From Crocinitomicaceae bacterium (GTDB taxonomy: Bacteria > Bacteroidota > Bacteroidia > Flavobacteriales_D > Parvicellaceae): a DNA stretch of 64,000 nucleotides. The notes beneath the pieces were generated by a model, which was not told the origin of the DNA, ran no database searches, and worked only from the letters and a program-made list of their open reading frames with translations. The first letter of the stretch is position 1. Each line of letters begins with the position of its first letter. Of the stretch, positions 9,393 to 18,700 are shown in pieces. Position numbers and translations under genes: made by a program. The stretch spans positions 21,541-85,540 of the forward strand of contig PAZE01000038.1 in NCBI GenBank assembly GCA_002716065.1, in the 5' to 3' direction.

Positions 9393-9422
9393 AAAAAACC
9401 CATTTAATAAAATGGGTTTTTT
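9393..9422 (-). terminator. Rho-independent terminator after tRNA-Ser
   Basis: A 13-bp inverted repeat (A-run, CCCATTT / AAATGGG, T-run) surrounds a 4-base loop directly 3' of the tRNA on the minus strand. The U-tract follows the stem on either strand, so it could also act bidirectionally. Confidence 0.75.
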
Positions 9423-9423
9423 G

Positions 9424-9508
9424 CGGTGAGTGAGGGATTCGAACCCCCGGTACCTTTCGGCACAATGGTTTTCAAGACCACCGCATTCGACCACTCTGCC
9501 AACTCACC
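9424..9508 (-). tRNA. tRNA-Ser (anticodon UGA)
   Basis: Read on the minus strand, the 85-base cloverleaf has acceptor stem GGTGAGT pairing with ACTCACC, a D-arm with GCAGAGTGGTCGAATGC, anticodon loop CTTGAAA (anticodon TGA), a long class II variable arm typical of tRNA-Ser (TGTGCCGAAAGGTACC) and a T-arm with GGTTCGAATCC. The discriminator is G, and the CCA end is not fully encoded. It reads UCA and related serine codons. Confidence 0.95.
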
Positions 9509-9523
9509 GAATGCTTGAGTGTG

Positions 9524-9551
9524 CAAAAATAGAAAACTTTTTTAGTTGCAA
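9524..9551 (-). promoter_or_regulatory. Promoter of tRNA-Ser
   Basis: On the minus strand TTG, a 17-base spacer and TATTTTTG (followed by C) match the Bacteroidota -33/-7 consensus. The box ends about 16 bases before the tRNA 5' end, leaving room for a short leader. Confidence 0.7.
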
Positions 9552-9590
9552 TAATTACATTTTAAAAATATCTTAATTAATTTTAAATAA

Positions 9591-10511
9591 ATGTCATGGA
9601 AAAGCACCATAAATGGATTTAATGCCTATCTAAAAATAGAACGATCTCTTTCTGAAAATACGGTTGAAAATTACATTAGAGATATTCGAAAATTAGAAAC
9701 TTATTTCAATAAATCTAGTAACACAAAAATAAGCTGGGAAAGTATTAACTATAGCCACCTTCAAGAGTTTTTAACAAATGTTCACGACATTGGTCTATCT
9801 TCCAATACACAATCAAGAATTATTTCTAGCATTAAAACCTTTTTTAAATTTTTATCTATTGAAGATCTAAGAAGTGATAACCCAGCAGAGCTATTAGAAT
9901 CCCCAAAAACAGGCAGAAAAATTCCTGATACTTTATCTGTTGAAGAAATAAATTCTTTAATAAATGCTATAGATAGATCTAAACAAGAAGGAGAAAGAAA
10001 CGTTGCAATAATTGAAGTACTATATGGCTGTGGATTAAGAGTTTCAGAATTAATAAATCTTAAACTATCTGAAATCTATTGGGATGAGGGATTTATTCGA
10101 GTTATTGGAAAAGGAAGTAAACAACGTTTGGTTCCTCTAGGATCTGTTGCGAAAAAACACCTTACCATCTATTTAAATGAAATAAGAAATCAGCTTAATA
10201 TTCATTCTGAAGCTTCGGACATTGTTTTTTTGAACAGAAGAGGAAACAAATTATCAAGAGTTATGATTTTCACTATCATTAAACAACTTTCTACAAAAGC
10301 TGGCATAAATAAAAATATTTCACCTCACACCTTAAGACATTCATTTGCTACCCATCTTATTGAAGGAGGGGCAGATTTAAGGGCAGTACAGGAAATGTTA
10401 GGCCACGAATCTATTACTACCACAGAAATATACACTCATTTAGACCGAAATTACCTCAGACAAGCAATTCTTGACTTTCATCCTTTAGAAAAAAAGGATT
10501 CGCCCAACTAA
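9591..10511 (+). CDS. xerD: Tyrosine recombinase XerD (chromosome dimer resolution)
   Basis: The 306-residue protein has a SAM-like core-binding domain (about 5-90) and a C-terminal catalytic domain (about 110-295). The tyrosine recombinase residues are all visible: R150 in GCGLRVSEL, K174 in the GKGSKQR hairpin, H246 and R249 in PHTLRHSFATHL, H272 in LGHES and the nucleophile Y281 in IYTHLDR. It cuts and rejoins DNA at dif to resolve chromosome dimers. Nothing around it suggests an integron or a mobile element. The last 56 bases overlap the 3' end of the convergent membrane glycosyltransferase gene. Confidence 0.92.
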   Translation: MSWKSTINGFNAYLKIERSLSENTVENYIRDIRKLETYFNKSSNTKISWESINYSHLQEFLTNVHDIGLSSNTQSRIISSIKTFFKFLSIEDLRSDNPAELLESPKTGRKIPDTLSVEEINSLINAIDRSKQEGERNVAIIEVLYGCGLRVSELINLKLSEIYWDEGFIRVIGKGSKQRLVPLGSVAKKHLTIYLNEIRNQLNIHSEASDIVFLNRRGNKLSRVMIFTIIKQLSTKAGINKNISPHTLRHSFATHLIEGGADLRAVQEMLGHESITTTEIYTHLDRNYLRQAILDFHPLEKKDSPN

Positions 10512-11856
10512 ACATCAAATCTCCTATTACAACTATTAATAGAATAATGTACTGAACTAATAAAAAAATGGATGATTCATCTACAATATTTACAGATCTA
10601 TATGAAAAATAACTCAAGAAAATAACCAAACTCCAAACTAGGGGGAATAAGTAACCTGTAAAAACTGCAAAAGCAATAACAAAGATTATATACCAAGGAT
10701 GTACAACAGCTGAAAAAAGAAAATAGATTAAAAAGACCAATGATACTTTCTTAAACAAATCCAATCTTTTAATAGTCGGTTGTTTTGAAAAGGACAAAAA
10801 CAACAAAAAGCAAACAAAAACAATCGACATTAATTTACCAATAAGTGCAATTTGGTTGTAACCGGATAAATAAAATCCAATCCACCTAAATACATAATAA
10901 AAACTCGCATTAAATTCAAAACAATTGAAGTACAACAGAATACTCTCAAAAAAATTAGCGGAAAGCTCCCAACCTGAAAAGGGTAAAAACATAACAGTAC
11001 AAGCAATTAAGATCACTAGTAAAAAACGCGCAAAATTCTTTATCCCAAGATGATAAACAAAAACAGGTATTAACATTAGTGGAAGTAGTTTAACACAAAT
11101 CGAAAAGGAAAAAAACAAGCCACTTAAAAGGATATGTTTTGTGTTCAAAAAATAAAGGCTCATCAATAAAAAAGAAACCGCCAAACCCTCTAAATGCAGA
11201 TTTCCTGTTAATTCAATAATCACAAGTGGATTTAGAATATAAATCAAACTATTTAGCTTATTTATTCCAAATCTTTTTAGCAATTTAATCATGTAAAACC
11301 AGCCCAAAACTTCAAAAAACAGAAATACAATTCTAAGAAGTAAAACATTAGCAAATAGACTTAAGCCAGAAAAATAAGAGCAAATCAAAAACAACAATTG
11401 AGCAACAGGTGGATATACAGAAAAATAATTTTCAGAATTCATTCCTTCAGAAAAAAAAGTGATTGAACTGCTTTTAAGATTAGTTAGGGCATAATTTTCT
11501 TTTTCGAAATCATTAAAATGATAATCTGCTGGCTTATGCTGGTATGGATTAGTTGTCTCTATACAAACATTTCCATCCCAAGAGAATCTAAAAAAATCGT
11601 CTGAAAGATTAGGGAAGTTAAAAAACAGTGCCAAACGCAAGAAAATGGCAAAAACTAAGAGCGCGTTAAAACTAAATTGCTGTTTTTTAACAAACAGAAA
11701 ATAGACAATTAGAAGGTAGCAACAAAAACAACTAAAATAAGCAGAAATAAGTTGAATCTCCTGGTCTCTAGTAACATAAAATCCAATATAAAATGTACTA
11801 ATAAAAAACAATAGAAATATAAACCACAAAGCATACTTTCTATTTAACCAATGCAT
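10456..11856 (-). CDS. GT-C type polytopic membrane glycosyltransferase (MptB/GT87-like)
   Basis: I use the ATG at 11856 (MHWLNRKYALWF); an upstream in-frame start would only add residues inside the neighbouring gene. The ~466-residue protein has about 11-12 hydrophobic helices. An extracytoplasmic loop after the second or third helix contains NLSDDFFRFSWDGNV and NPYQHKP. The acidic DD plus WDG...NPY signature is that of GT-C mannosyltransferase-like proteins that use a polyprenyl-phosphate sugar. It probably transfers a sugar on the outer face of the inner membrane. The 5' end overlaps the CESA-like gene by 17 bases, and the 3' end overlaps xerD in antisense by 56 bases. Donor sugar is unknown. 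Confidence 0.72.
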   Translation of the reverse strand: MHWLNRKYALWFIFLLFFISTFYIGFYVTRDQEIQLISAYFSCFCCYLLIVYFLFVKKQQFSFNALLVFAIFLRLALFFNFPNLSDDFFRFSWDGNVCIETTNPYQHKPADYHFNDFEKENYALTNLKSSSITFFSEGMNSENYFSVYPPVAQLLFLICSYFSGLSLFANVLLLRIVFLFFEVLGWFYMIKLLKRFGINKLNSLIYILNPLVIIELTGNLHLEGLAVSFLLMSLYFLNTKHILLSGLFFSFSICVKLLPLMLIPVFVYHLGIKNFARFLLVILIACTVMFLPFSGWELSANFFESILLYFNCFEFNASFYYVFRWIGFYLSGYNQIALIGKLMSIVFVCFLLFLSFSKQPTIKRLDLFKKVSLVFLIYFLFSAVVHPWYIIFVIAFAVFTGYLFPLVWSLVIFLSYFSYRSVNIVDESSIFLLVQYIILLIVVIGDLMFSWANPFFLKDESQELLV

Positions 11857-13294
11857 GTCGAATTGAATTAAAGCTTGAATATCCAGTACCAATAGCAATC
11901 ATCAAAATAAAAACCAACATGAAATAGGAACTACTTTTTAAGCAGTAAAAAAGACCAAAAAAGGAATAAAGCATAAGAAGAAATTCAAAAACCAATACAG
12001 GTTTAAAAGTTACTCTATCGTAAATATTAGTTCCAACATAATTCCGATTGATAATATTAAACTTAGGGGTTCTAATAAAATCTGATTTTACACCAAAAAA
12101 ACCTTGAATCACTCCAATAGAAACATACAAACCAATACCCATACAAAAGGAAAGAAAAAGAGGAAATAGGAAAACAAAATAAAGGATACTAAACAATGGT
12201 GACTTAAGATTAAAATTTGAAATAAAATATGTTAATCCAAGAAGGAAAGTAGAAATAACAAAAACCCTAGTTAGGTCTAAATAAGATTCGTAATATGAGT
12301 TATTCAAACCCATGTAAACAATCGGAACAGAAAGAACAATTAAAAGCATCATACAAACAAACATGAATGAATTAGTAAGGTGAAAAAAAGCACTTATCTT
12401 TTGAAAAAAAGTAAGCTGGTAAGATCTTAAAGTCTTCATTAAATTCTTTTTAGCACATTCCGCAGCACCCTTTGACCATCTAAATTGTTGGTTTTTTAAT
12501 GCATTTATAGTAATAGGAAGCTCTGCTGGAGAATCAATTGATTTTACATAAACAAACTCCCAACCCTTTAACTGAGCTCTATAACTCAAATCAAGATCTT
12601 CAGTAAGCGTGTCACTCTGCCAGCCACCAGAATCCTCAATACATTTTTTTCTCCATACACCTGCAGTTCCGTTAAAATTGATAAAAAAACCTGCCTCACT
12701 TCTACCCTTTTGTTCTATTGAAAAATGACTATTTAAGGCAAAGGCCTGTAGTCTGGTTAACAGAGAAAATTTATCATTAATATGACTCCATCTTGTTTGA
12801 ACAACTCCAACATTTTTTTTATTAAAAAAACCAATTGTAGATTTGAGAAAATCTTTCTTAGGCAGAAAATCAGCATCAAATATTGCTATAAACTCTCCTT
12901 TACTTAGAGACAATCCATTTTTAAGAGCACCCGCTTTAAAACCAATACGGGTTTCTCTAATAATATGTGAAATATTAAACCCTTTTTCCTTATAAAAAAT
13001 AACCTTCTGAGCTACTATCTCACTTGTTTGATCCGTACTATCATCTAATAGCTGAATTTCTAATTTTTCTTTAGGCCAATCAATACAACAAACGGCATCA
13101 ATCAATCTGTCTGCAACATATCTTTCATTGTAAATAGGTAGCTGAATGGTAACAATTGGATAGTCTAAACATTGATTTTTTTCTTCTGTCTTTAAACAAC
13201 TTTTCAAGTAGAAAACAACCAAAAACAACTGATAGACACTATAAACAAAAATATAGCTCAAAGCAATTGTATATAGAATAACAACTAATAACAT
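11840..13294 (-). CDS. Processive-type GT2 glycosyltransferase (cellulose synthase-like, CESA family)
   Basis: The ATG at 13294 overlaps the stop of the upstream GT2 gene (TGATG). The protein of about 484 residues has an N-terminal membrane helix, then a GT-A domain with QLPIYNERYVADRLIDA, LLDDSTDQT, the IFDADF metal site, TEDLDLSYRAQLKG (TED base) and QQFRWSKGAAE (QxxRW acceptor motif). Four or so C-terminal helices follow. These are the D,D,D,QxxRW features of cellulose/glucomannan synthase-like enzymes that polymerise sugar while moving it across the membrane. No BcsB, PilZ domain or other cellulose partner is present, so the product is likely another glycan or glycolipid. Confidence 0.85.
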   Translation of the reverse strand: MLLVVILYTIALSYIFVYSVYQLFLVVFYLKSCLKTEEKNQCLDYPIVTIQLPIYNERYVADRLIDAVCCIDWPKEKLEIQLLDDSTDQTSEIVAQKVIFYKEKGFNISHIIRETRIGFKAGALKNGLSLSKGEFIAIFDADFLPKKDFLKSTIGFFNKKNVGVVQTRWSHINDKFSLLTRLQAFALNSHFSIEQKGRSEAGFFINFNGTAGVWRKKCIEDSGGWQSDTLTEDLDLSYRAQLKGWEFVYVKSIDSPAELPITINALKNQQFRWSKGAAECAKKNLMKTLRSYQLTFFQKISAFFHLTNSFMFVCMMLLIVLSVPIVYMGLNNSYYESYLDLTRVFVISTFLLGLTYFISNFNLKSPLFSILYFVFLFPLFLSFCMGIGLYVSIGVIQGFFGVKSDFIRTPKFNIINRNYVGTNIYDRVTFKPVLVFEFLLMLYSFFGLFYCLKSSSYFMLVFILMIAIGTGYSSFNSIRHALVK

Positions 13295-13989
13295 CAAATT
13301 TTAATTACAGCATATTTAAAAATAGAAACAATAATCTTATAACCTGCCAGAATAGTTCCTTTAAATGTGCCTGAAATTTTACTCACACCTATTCTTTGAC
13401 GATAATTAACTGGAACCTCAATTATATGCATTTTTTTCTTAACAGCTTTTAATTGCATTTCAACAGTCCAACCAAATGTTTTATCCTGCATTTTAAGTTC
13501 AATAAGCCGATTAAATTTTATTGCTCTAAAGGGTCCCAAATCAGTATACTTATATCTATATATCAAATAGATAAGTGAAGTAGATAACCAATTTCCAAAT
13601 CTTTGTTGAAAAGGCATGGCTTGAGGCTCCATATTTCCTAAAGACCTAGAACCTATTACCATATCAGCATTTTTTGAAACTATTGGCTCAATAACATCTT
13701 TCATTTGTGAAGGATAATCTGAATAATCACCATCAATAAAAACAACTAGATCAGGCTTTACTGATTTAGATTTTATGTAATCAACACCCTTCAAACAAGC
13801 ACAACCATATCCTCTATTTTTTTCAAATAAAACTTTTGCACCCGCTTTATTGGCAATTTCTGCCGTTTTATCTGATGAATTATTGTCAACAACAATAATT
13901 TCCCGAGTCAAATCCTTTGGAATATCAGCAATAACATTATTTATAGCACCTTGTTCATTAAAAGCCGGTATTACTACATCTACTAACAA
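13294..13989 (-). CDS. GT2 glycosyltransferase, polyprenyl-phosphate sugar synthase-like (DPM1-like)
   Basis: This 231-residue single-domain GT-A enzyme begins LVDVVIPAFNEQGAINNVI and has IIVVDNNSSDKT, the VVFIDGDYSDYP metal site and a C-terminal region (GWTVEMQLKA, YRQRIGVSKISGT) typical of dolichyl/undecaprenyl-phosphate mannosyl- or glucosyltransferases. It would load a sugar onto a polyprenyl phosphate on the cytosolic side for the GT-C enzyme two genes downstream. It starts with TTG seven bases after the DUF547 stop, and no in-frame ATG fits better. Its stop overlaps the next start. Confidence 0.82.
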   Translation of the reverse strand: MLVDVVIPAFNEQGAINNVIADIPKDLTREIIVVDNNSSDKTAEIANKAGAKVLFEKNRGYGCACLKGVDYIKSKSVKPDLVVFIDGDYSDYPSQMKDVIEPIVSKNADMVIGSRSLGNMEPQAMPFQQRFGNWLSTSLIYLIYRYKYTDLGPFRAIKFNRLIELKMQDKTFGWTVEMQLKAVKKKMHIIEVPVNYRQRIGVSKISGTFKGTILAGYKIIVSIFKYAVIKI

Positions 13990-13995
13990 AAATGA

Positions 13996-14784
13996 TTATT
14001 TGTAGTTTTTAGATTCTAAATCCCAATTATATGGAACATATTCAATAGCTGGATCAATATCACTAGGAATAACTTCATTTCTTTTCATGATTTCAATCAC
14101 ACCTTTCTCACCTTTGAAATCCTCTTTAAACCAGCTAAAAAGCTCACTTACCTTAAGCAAATTATTCAATGAATCATAGGATGATGTAGCAACTGTAAAT
14201 ACATTTTCAGCATCAGACAAGTCTTGCTCAAGAGACTCTGGTTTATAATAGGCAATTGCAGGACATGACGATGCCCCACAATTCATTGTAAAATGAATTC
14301 GATAATCTAGTTTATTCAATTTAAAAGTATCTACAATTGAATTAGAATAGTTTTTACCTCTAATAATGCCATGTTCAATTTCATCTAAACTAATAGGAAT
14401 TCCAGAAATAACAAGGTTAGATGATTGAAAAAAATCATCCATATTTTTGAAAGAATTTGAGTCTAACAAAAGCTTATATTGTACTAATGAGTTGTAAATA
14501 TTTATCCAAAAAGACAATTTTTCTTCATACGAATCCAAATCTTCATTTAATCTATCAAGATTTAATCTAGATAATGTATCTACAAAAGCATCTACAGGTT
14601 CTTCATATTTTATAGCTAAATAAAAATCCTGTGAGAAATACATAATGTTATTGGGGTAAACTAATTCAGAAGAGTCTAAAATCGATTGAAGATTAATTTC
14701 AAGCTTATTTGTTGAGTCTAAACTACAAGAAAAAGTAGCTCCTATAATGCATAATACAAATGAAAAATAAACGTTAAACTTCAT
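13996..14784 (-). CDS. DUF547 domain-containing lipoprotein
   Basis: The 262-residue protein starts with a signal sequence ending at Cys20 (IGATFSC), a plausible lipobox. Residues about 85-230 show the DUF547 pattern: SFWINIYNSLVQYKLL, ISLDEIEHGIIRG, and HFTMNCGASSCPAIAYY with conserved Cys residues. DUF547 has a papain-like-fold appearance, but its biochemical role is not established. In Bacteroidota it is commonly found beside lipid-sugar transferases, as here. It is second in the SDR-DUF547-GT2-GT2-GT-C run. Confidence 0.78.
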   Translation of the reverse strand: MKFNVYFSFVLCIIGATFSCSLDSTNKLEINLQSILDSSELVYPNNIMYFSQDFYLAIKYEEPVDAFVDTLSRLNLDRLNEDLDSYEEKLSFWINIYNSLVQYKLLLDSNSFKNMDDFFQSSNLVISGIPISLDEIEHGIIRGKNYSNSIVDTFKLNKLDYRIHFTMNCGASSCPAIAYYKPESLEQDLSDAENVFTVATSSYDSLNNLLKVSELFSWFKEDFKGEKGVIEIMKRNEVIPSDIDPAIEYVPYNWDLESKNYK

Positions 14785-14833
14785 AATCCTCTATTAGATT
14801 ACTAAGATAATAGAATATATAAGAAGATATATT

Positions 14834-15538
14834 TTAAAATGGATTTGTAGCCCATATTTCAAGCTCCGGAACAAAACCTCGTGAATCCATGGTTACAATA
14901 CCTTGTATTGCGTGAGCGATATCCTTAGAACGTAGCTTATTAGAAACTTCTTTTCTTTCAACCCTATCTTCAGCATTAAAGGCTGTTGGTACCTCACTAG
15001 GATTAACCAACATAACACGAATGTTATGCTTTCTTAATTCATTTCTCCAGCATTGTGTTAATCCTTTAAGGGCAAACTTTGAAGAACAATACACACTGCC
15101 ACCAGCAAAACCTCTAGAAGCTGCCGTAGAACCTATATTTATAATTGTTCCTTTTTCTTGCGCTTTAAAAAACTTTACCACTTCTTGAGTAATTAAAGTA
15201 AGTCCAAATACATTTGTGGAAAAAGTTTGCTCAAAATGTGAAATTTTAACTTCAGACAACTCTCCAAAACTACCAATTCCCGCATTATTAATTAACACAT
15301 CTATTCCTCCCATTGAATGAAAGGCATCTAAAATTTTGGCATCTATTGAATTGTACTTAGTAACATCTAAGTGTATTGGAATCGCTTTTATTTGCTGAGC
15401 AACCTGTTCAAGTTTATTTTTATCTCTTCCAGTAATTCCAACAATGGCTCCCTGAGAAGCAAATAAACTAGCTGTAGCTTTTCCAATACCAGAACTTCCT
15501 CCAGTAATTAACACTTTAAGTCCAGAAATTTTAGTCAT
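14834..15538 (-). CDS. Short-chain dehydrogenase/reductase
   Basis: This is a 234-residue classical SDR. The NAD(P)-binding ITGGSSGIGKATA is at about 11-23, NNAG at 84-87, and the catalytic Ser137, Tyr150 and Lys154 are in place (GGSVYCSSK). PSEVPT follows, in the position of the usual PG motif. The fold reduces or oxidises a carbonyl/alcohol with a nicotinamide cofactor in the cytosol; SDRs of this kind include 3-ketoacyl reductases and sugar or alcohol dehydrogenases, and the substrate cannot be named. It is the likely first gene of the minus-strand glycosyltransferase run, 49 bases upstream of DUF547. Confidence 0.85.
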   Translation of the reverse strand: MTKISGLKVLITGGSSGIGKATASLFASQGAIVGITGRDKNKLEQVAQQIKAIPIHLDVTKYNSIDAKILDAFHSMGGIDVLINNAGIGSFGELSEVKISHFEQTFSTNVFGLTLITQEVVKFFKAQEKGTIINIGSTAASRGFAGGSVYCSSKFALKGLTQCWRNELRKHNIRVMLVNPSEVPTAFNAEDRVERKEVSNKLRSKDIAHAIQGIVTMDSRGFVPELEIWATNPF

Positions 15539-15714
15539 ATTTTTTTCTGCAATTTATTAAAAATAAAAATCAATAAATAGTACTGCAGATATAAAATACA
15601 ATTCTATAAAAAACAGAAACTGATAAAAAAATTAAATCTTTTTAATGTGTGCAGATTAAGCTTCATTTTTCCAACTTATTAGTTTATCTTTAAGAATAGA
15701 TAAACATAAGAATA

Positions 15715-18700
15715 ATGAAATCTTATTTAATTCGATATAAGATTATTTTCTCTTTGTTTTTCTTCTGTGTACTACCTCCTTTTTTTGCACAAAACATCCT
15801 CTTTAACGGAGGATTTGAAGAAAGTCAGGGAGATTGGTCTACATATTTTGAAACTAGCTCTGGATACAATGGTAATCTTTCAATAGTATCCAATAATGTT
15901 CATAGTGGAGATAAAGCAGCGAAAATTTCAATCACTCAAGTTTCAAACAATCCTCAAGTTTTAAAAGCTCAACTAAAAAATAATTTATTTCATATTGAAA
16001 GTGGTCACTCTTATCAAGTTTCTGTTTGGATGAAATCGAATTCGCCTGTTGATGTTCAAATTATATTAATTAAAAATACTAATCCATGGACATGGTTAGG
16101 AGCAAAAACGGTAACCTTAACCTCTTCTTATCAGATGTTTGATTTTTACACTGGTCCATCATTTTTAACAACCGATAACGATGTAAGATTCGCTATTAGA
16201 TGTGGTAACTCTGTAGCTGATATTTATGTTGATGATGTTGTAATAACCGACTGTACCTCCCCTATTAATTACACTAGTTTACACACTAGTGTTACTGGAA
16301 AAGGGACAATAGAAATTTCCAATGGTAACATTACACAAAACTGTATTGAATTCTGTAATGACCAATTTCTAAATGGCACATTAATTTCCCTTACTGCTTC
16401 TCCGGAACAAGGGTATGTTTTTGATGGCTGGTCAGGAGCTTGTTCAGGAAATGGAAATTGCCAAATCACTATGGACCAACTTAAATCTGTAGGAGCACAT
16501 TTTAGCTTATTATCATCTGATAATTCTTGTTTAAACTACCGAAATCAAACCAATTGGAAAATAGCAGGATTTCAAGGAATAATTCCACATGATGGAAATA
16601 TTATTGACATGACGCAGCCCCCTTACAATTGCATTGGTGACGGAGTAAACAATAACTATCAATCAATTCTAAATGTCTTATCAGATGTTAAAACAATTCC
16701 AGGTTTCAACATAATTTATTTTCCAGCTGGCACCTATTATATTGAAGGTAAAGAAAGTTTTTTTATTCCCGACAACACCGTAATAAGAGGAGAATGCTCA
16801 AGCAATACAACATTAGAAATTAATTCAATAGCTGATGCTTCTCCATACACTACAAATAAAATTTTCAGAATTGAGCAAATTGGTAGTCAAAGCACAAAAT
16901 TTGGCCCTGAAACTTCTTTAAAAGGTGGATTCTATTTGGGAAGTAAGGTCCTAACAATTGATGATTCAACTGTAATAAACACAGGAGATTTCATAGAAAT
17001 AAGACAACATAACGATACAGTAAAAATGGCTAGTGATAGGGTTCCATTACAAATTTCAAACTCAACTTGGCAAAATGCCTACAATACTTTTGGAGCTGAT
17101 GCAGTCGGAGAAATTGCTAAAGTTGTTGACAAAAATGGAAATAACATTATTCTCGACAGATCACTTCACCACACCTATGACCCTAAACTTTATCCAATGA
17201 TAAAAAGAATTGGATTAATTGAAAATGCTGGAATTGAAAACATTAAAATTTATCGTCCTAATGGAAATAAAGACAACATGAATATAGGTATTGAAAGAGC
17301 CTATAATTGTTGGGTTAGGAATGTTGAAAGTTCTTGGGCAATGAAATGTCATGTATCCTTAGTTAGATCCTATCATTGTGAAATAAGAGATAATTACATT
17401 CATCACGCTTATGATTACGGAGGAGGTGGTCATGGTTATGGTGTTTCGGTAAACCATAGGGCAACTAGCTGTTTAATTGAACACAATGCCTTTAAAACAT
17501 TAAGACATGCAATGGTTCTTAGCTATGGTCCTATCGGAAATGTGTTAGGATACAATTTCAGTACTGACAGTAATGATCCTTCAGCAAATTTTGGCCTTGG
17601 AGATATTAAAGCCGATATTTCTATTCATGGTTTCTATCCGACAATGAACCTTTTTGAAGGAAATATTGTTGAATTCATTCATTCATCCGATTGGTGGGGA
17701 CCAAGTGGACCCGGAAATACTTTCTACAGAAATAGAGCAACACATCAACCCTTAACAATAAGTGATAATTCACATTATCAGAATGTTATTGGAAATGAAT
17801 TAACTTATAATCCAATTGGATGGGCAGATAATTTTGAAATTGAGAGCAGTGTAAATCATACTACAAAACACAGCAACAACGACCAAGGAAACATTGATGT
17901 AAATAAAATATTCACTCTAGGAGAGTCCTTATATCAAAATAACTCAAATTTTAATTATGGATTTCCTATGCCTAATATTGGACCTATTAATGGATTAAAT
18001 CCCTCTGGAGATTATCCATTCAATATGCACGACAATAAAGCTAAACACAGATATGACAATTCATCAAATAAAGCTCCTTGCTTAAACTCTTGCTCATCAA
18101 ATGTTTTTCCCGACACATACAGCTCTTGTGAAACATCTGTAGACTTGTATTATCCACAATCATCAAGTAACAAAATTCTATATGGTGTAATTGTAGAAGA
18201 TATTCCGAACACTTATGGAGGTTTTACTGAAGGCGACCCAGAAATTTACATTAAAATATACAACAGCAATGGAACATTGGTATTTACTAGTGAAAACAAT
18301 TATATAAGTGCAGATCCTGATATATACATTTCATGTGACTTTCTTCAGATCGACACTTCTGAGACCTACACAGTTCATGTATATGATGATGACGGGATAA
18401 CAAGTGGAGATGATTTTTTAGGCACTGTAACTTTTCAAGGCAACAGCAATTCATCCTATTTCTATAATTATGTTTCTGGAAATCTTTTACAAATTCAACT
18501 TGTAAAAGAAAACTATACAACGCAACTAATATGGAATGATGGCTCAACAAATAATCCTATTACCATAAACCAAAGTGGAACCTATTCAGTAATAGCTATA
18601 AATAATTATGGATGTAAAAGCTCAGACACTATTGATGTAACCCTGAATCAACCACCACAAATTATTTCTGAATCAATTTCTTTTCAGGAAACCTGTGATC

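Noticed and set aside
9591..10511. Integrase of an integrative element next to a tRNA
   Set aside because: The recombinase has XerD length and motifs, and no direct repeat of the tRNA 3' end, phage or cargo genes follow; neighbours are housekeeping-type.
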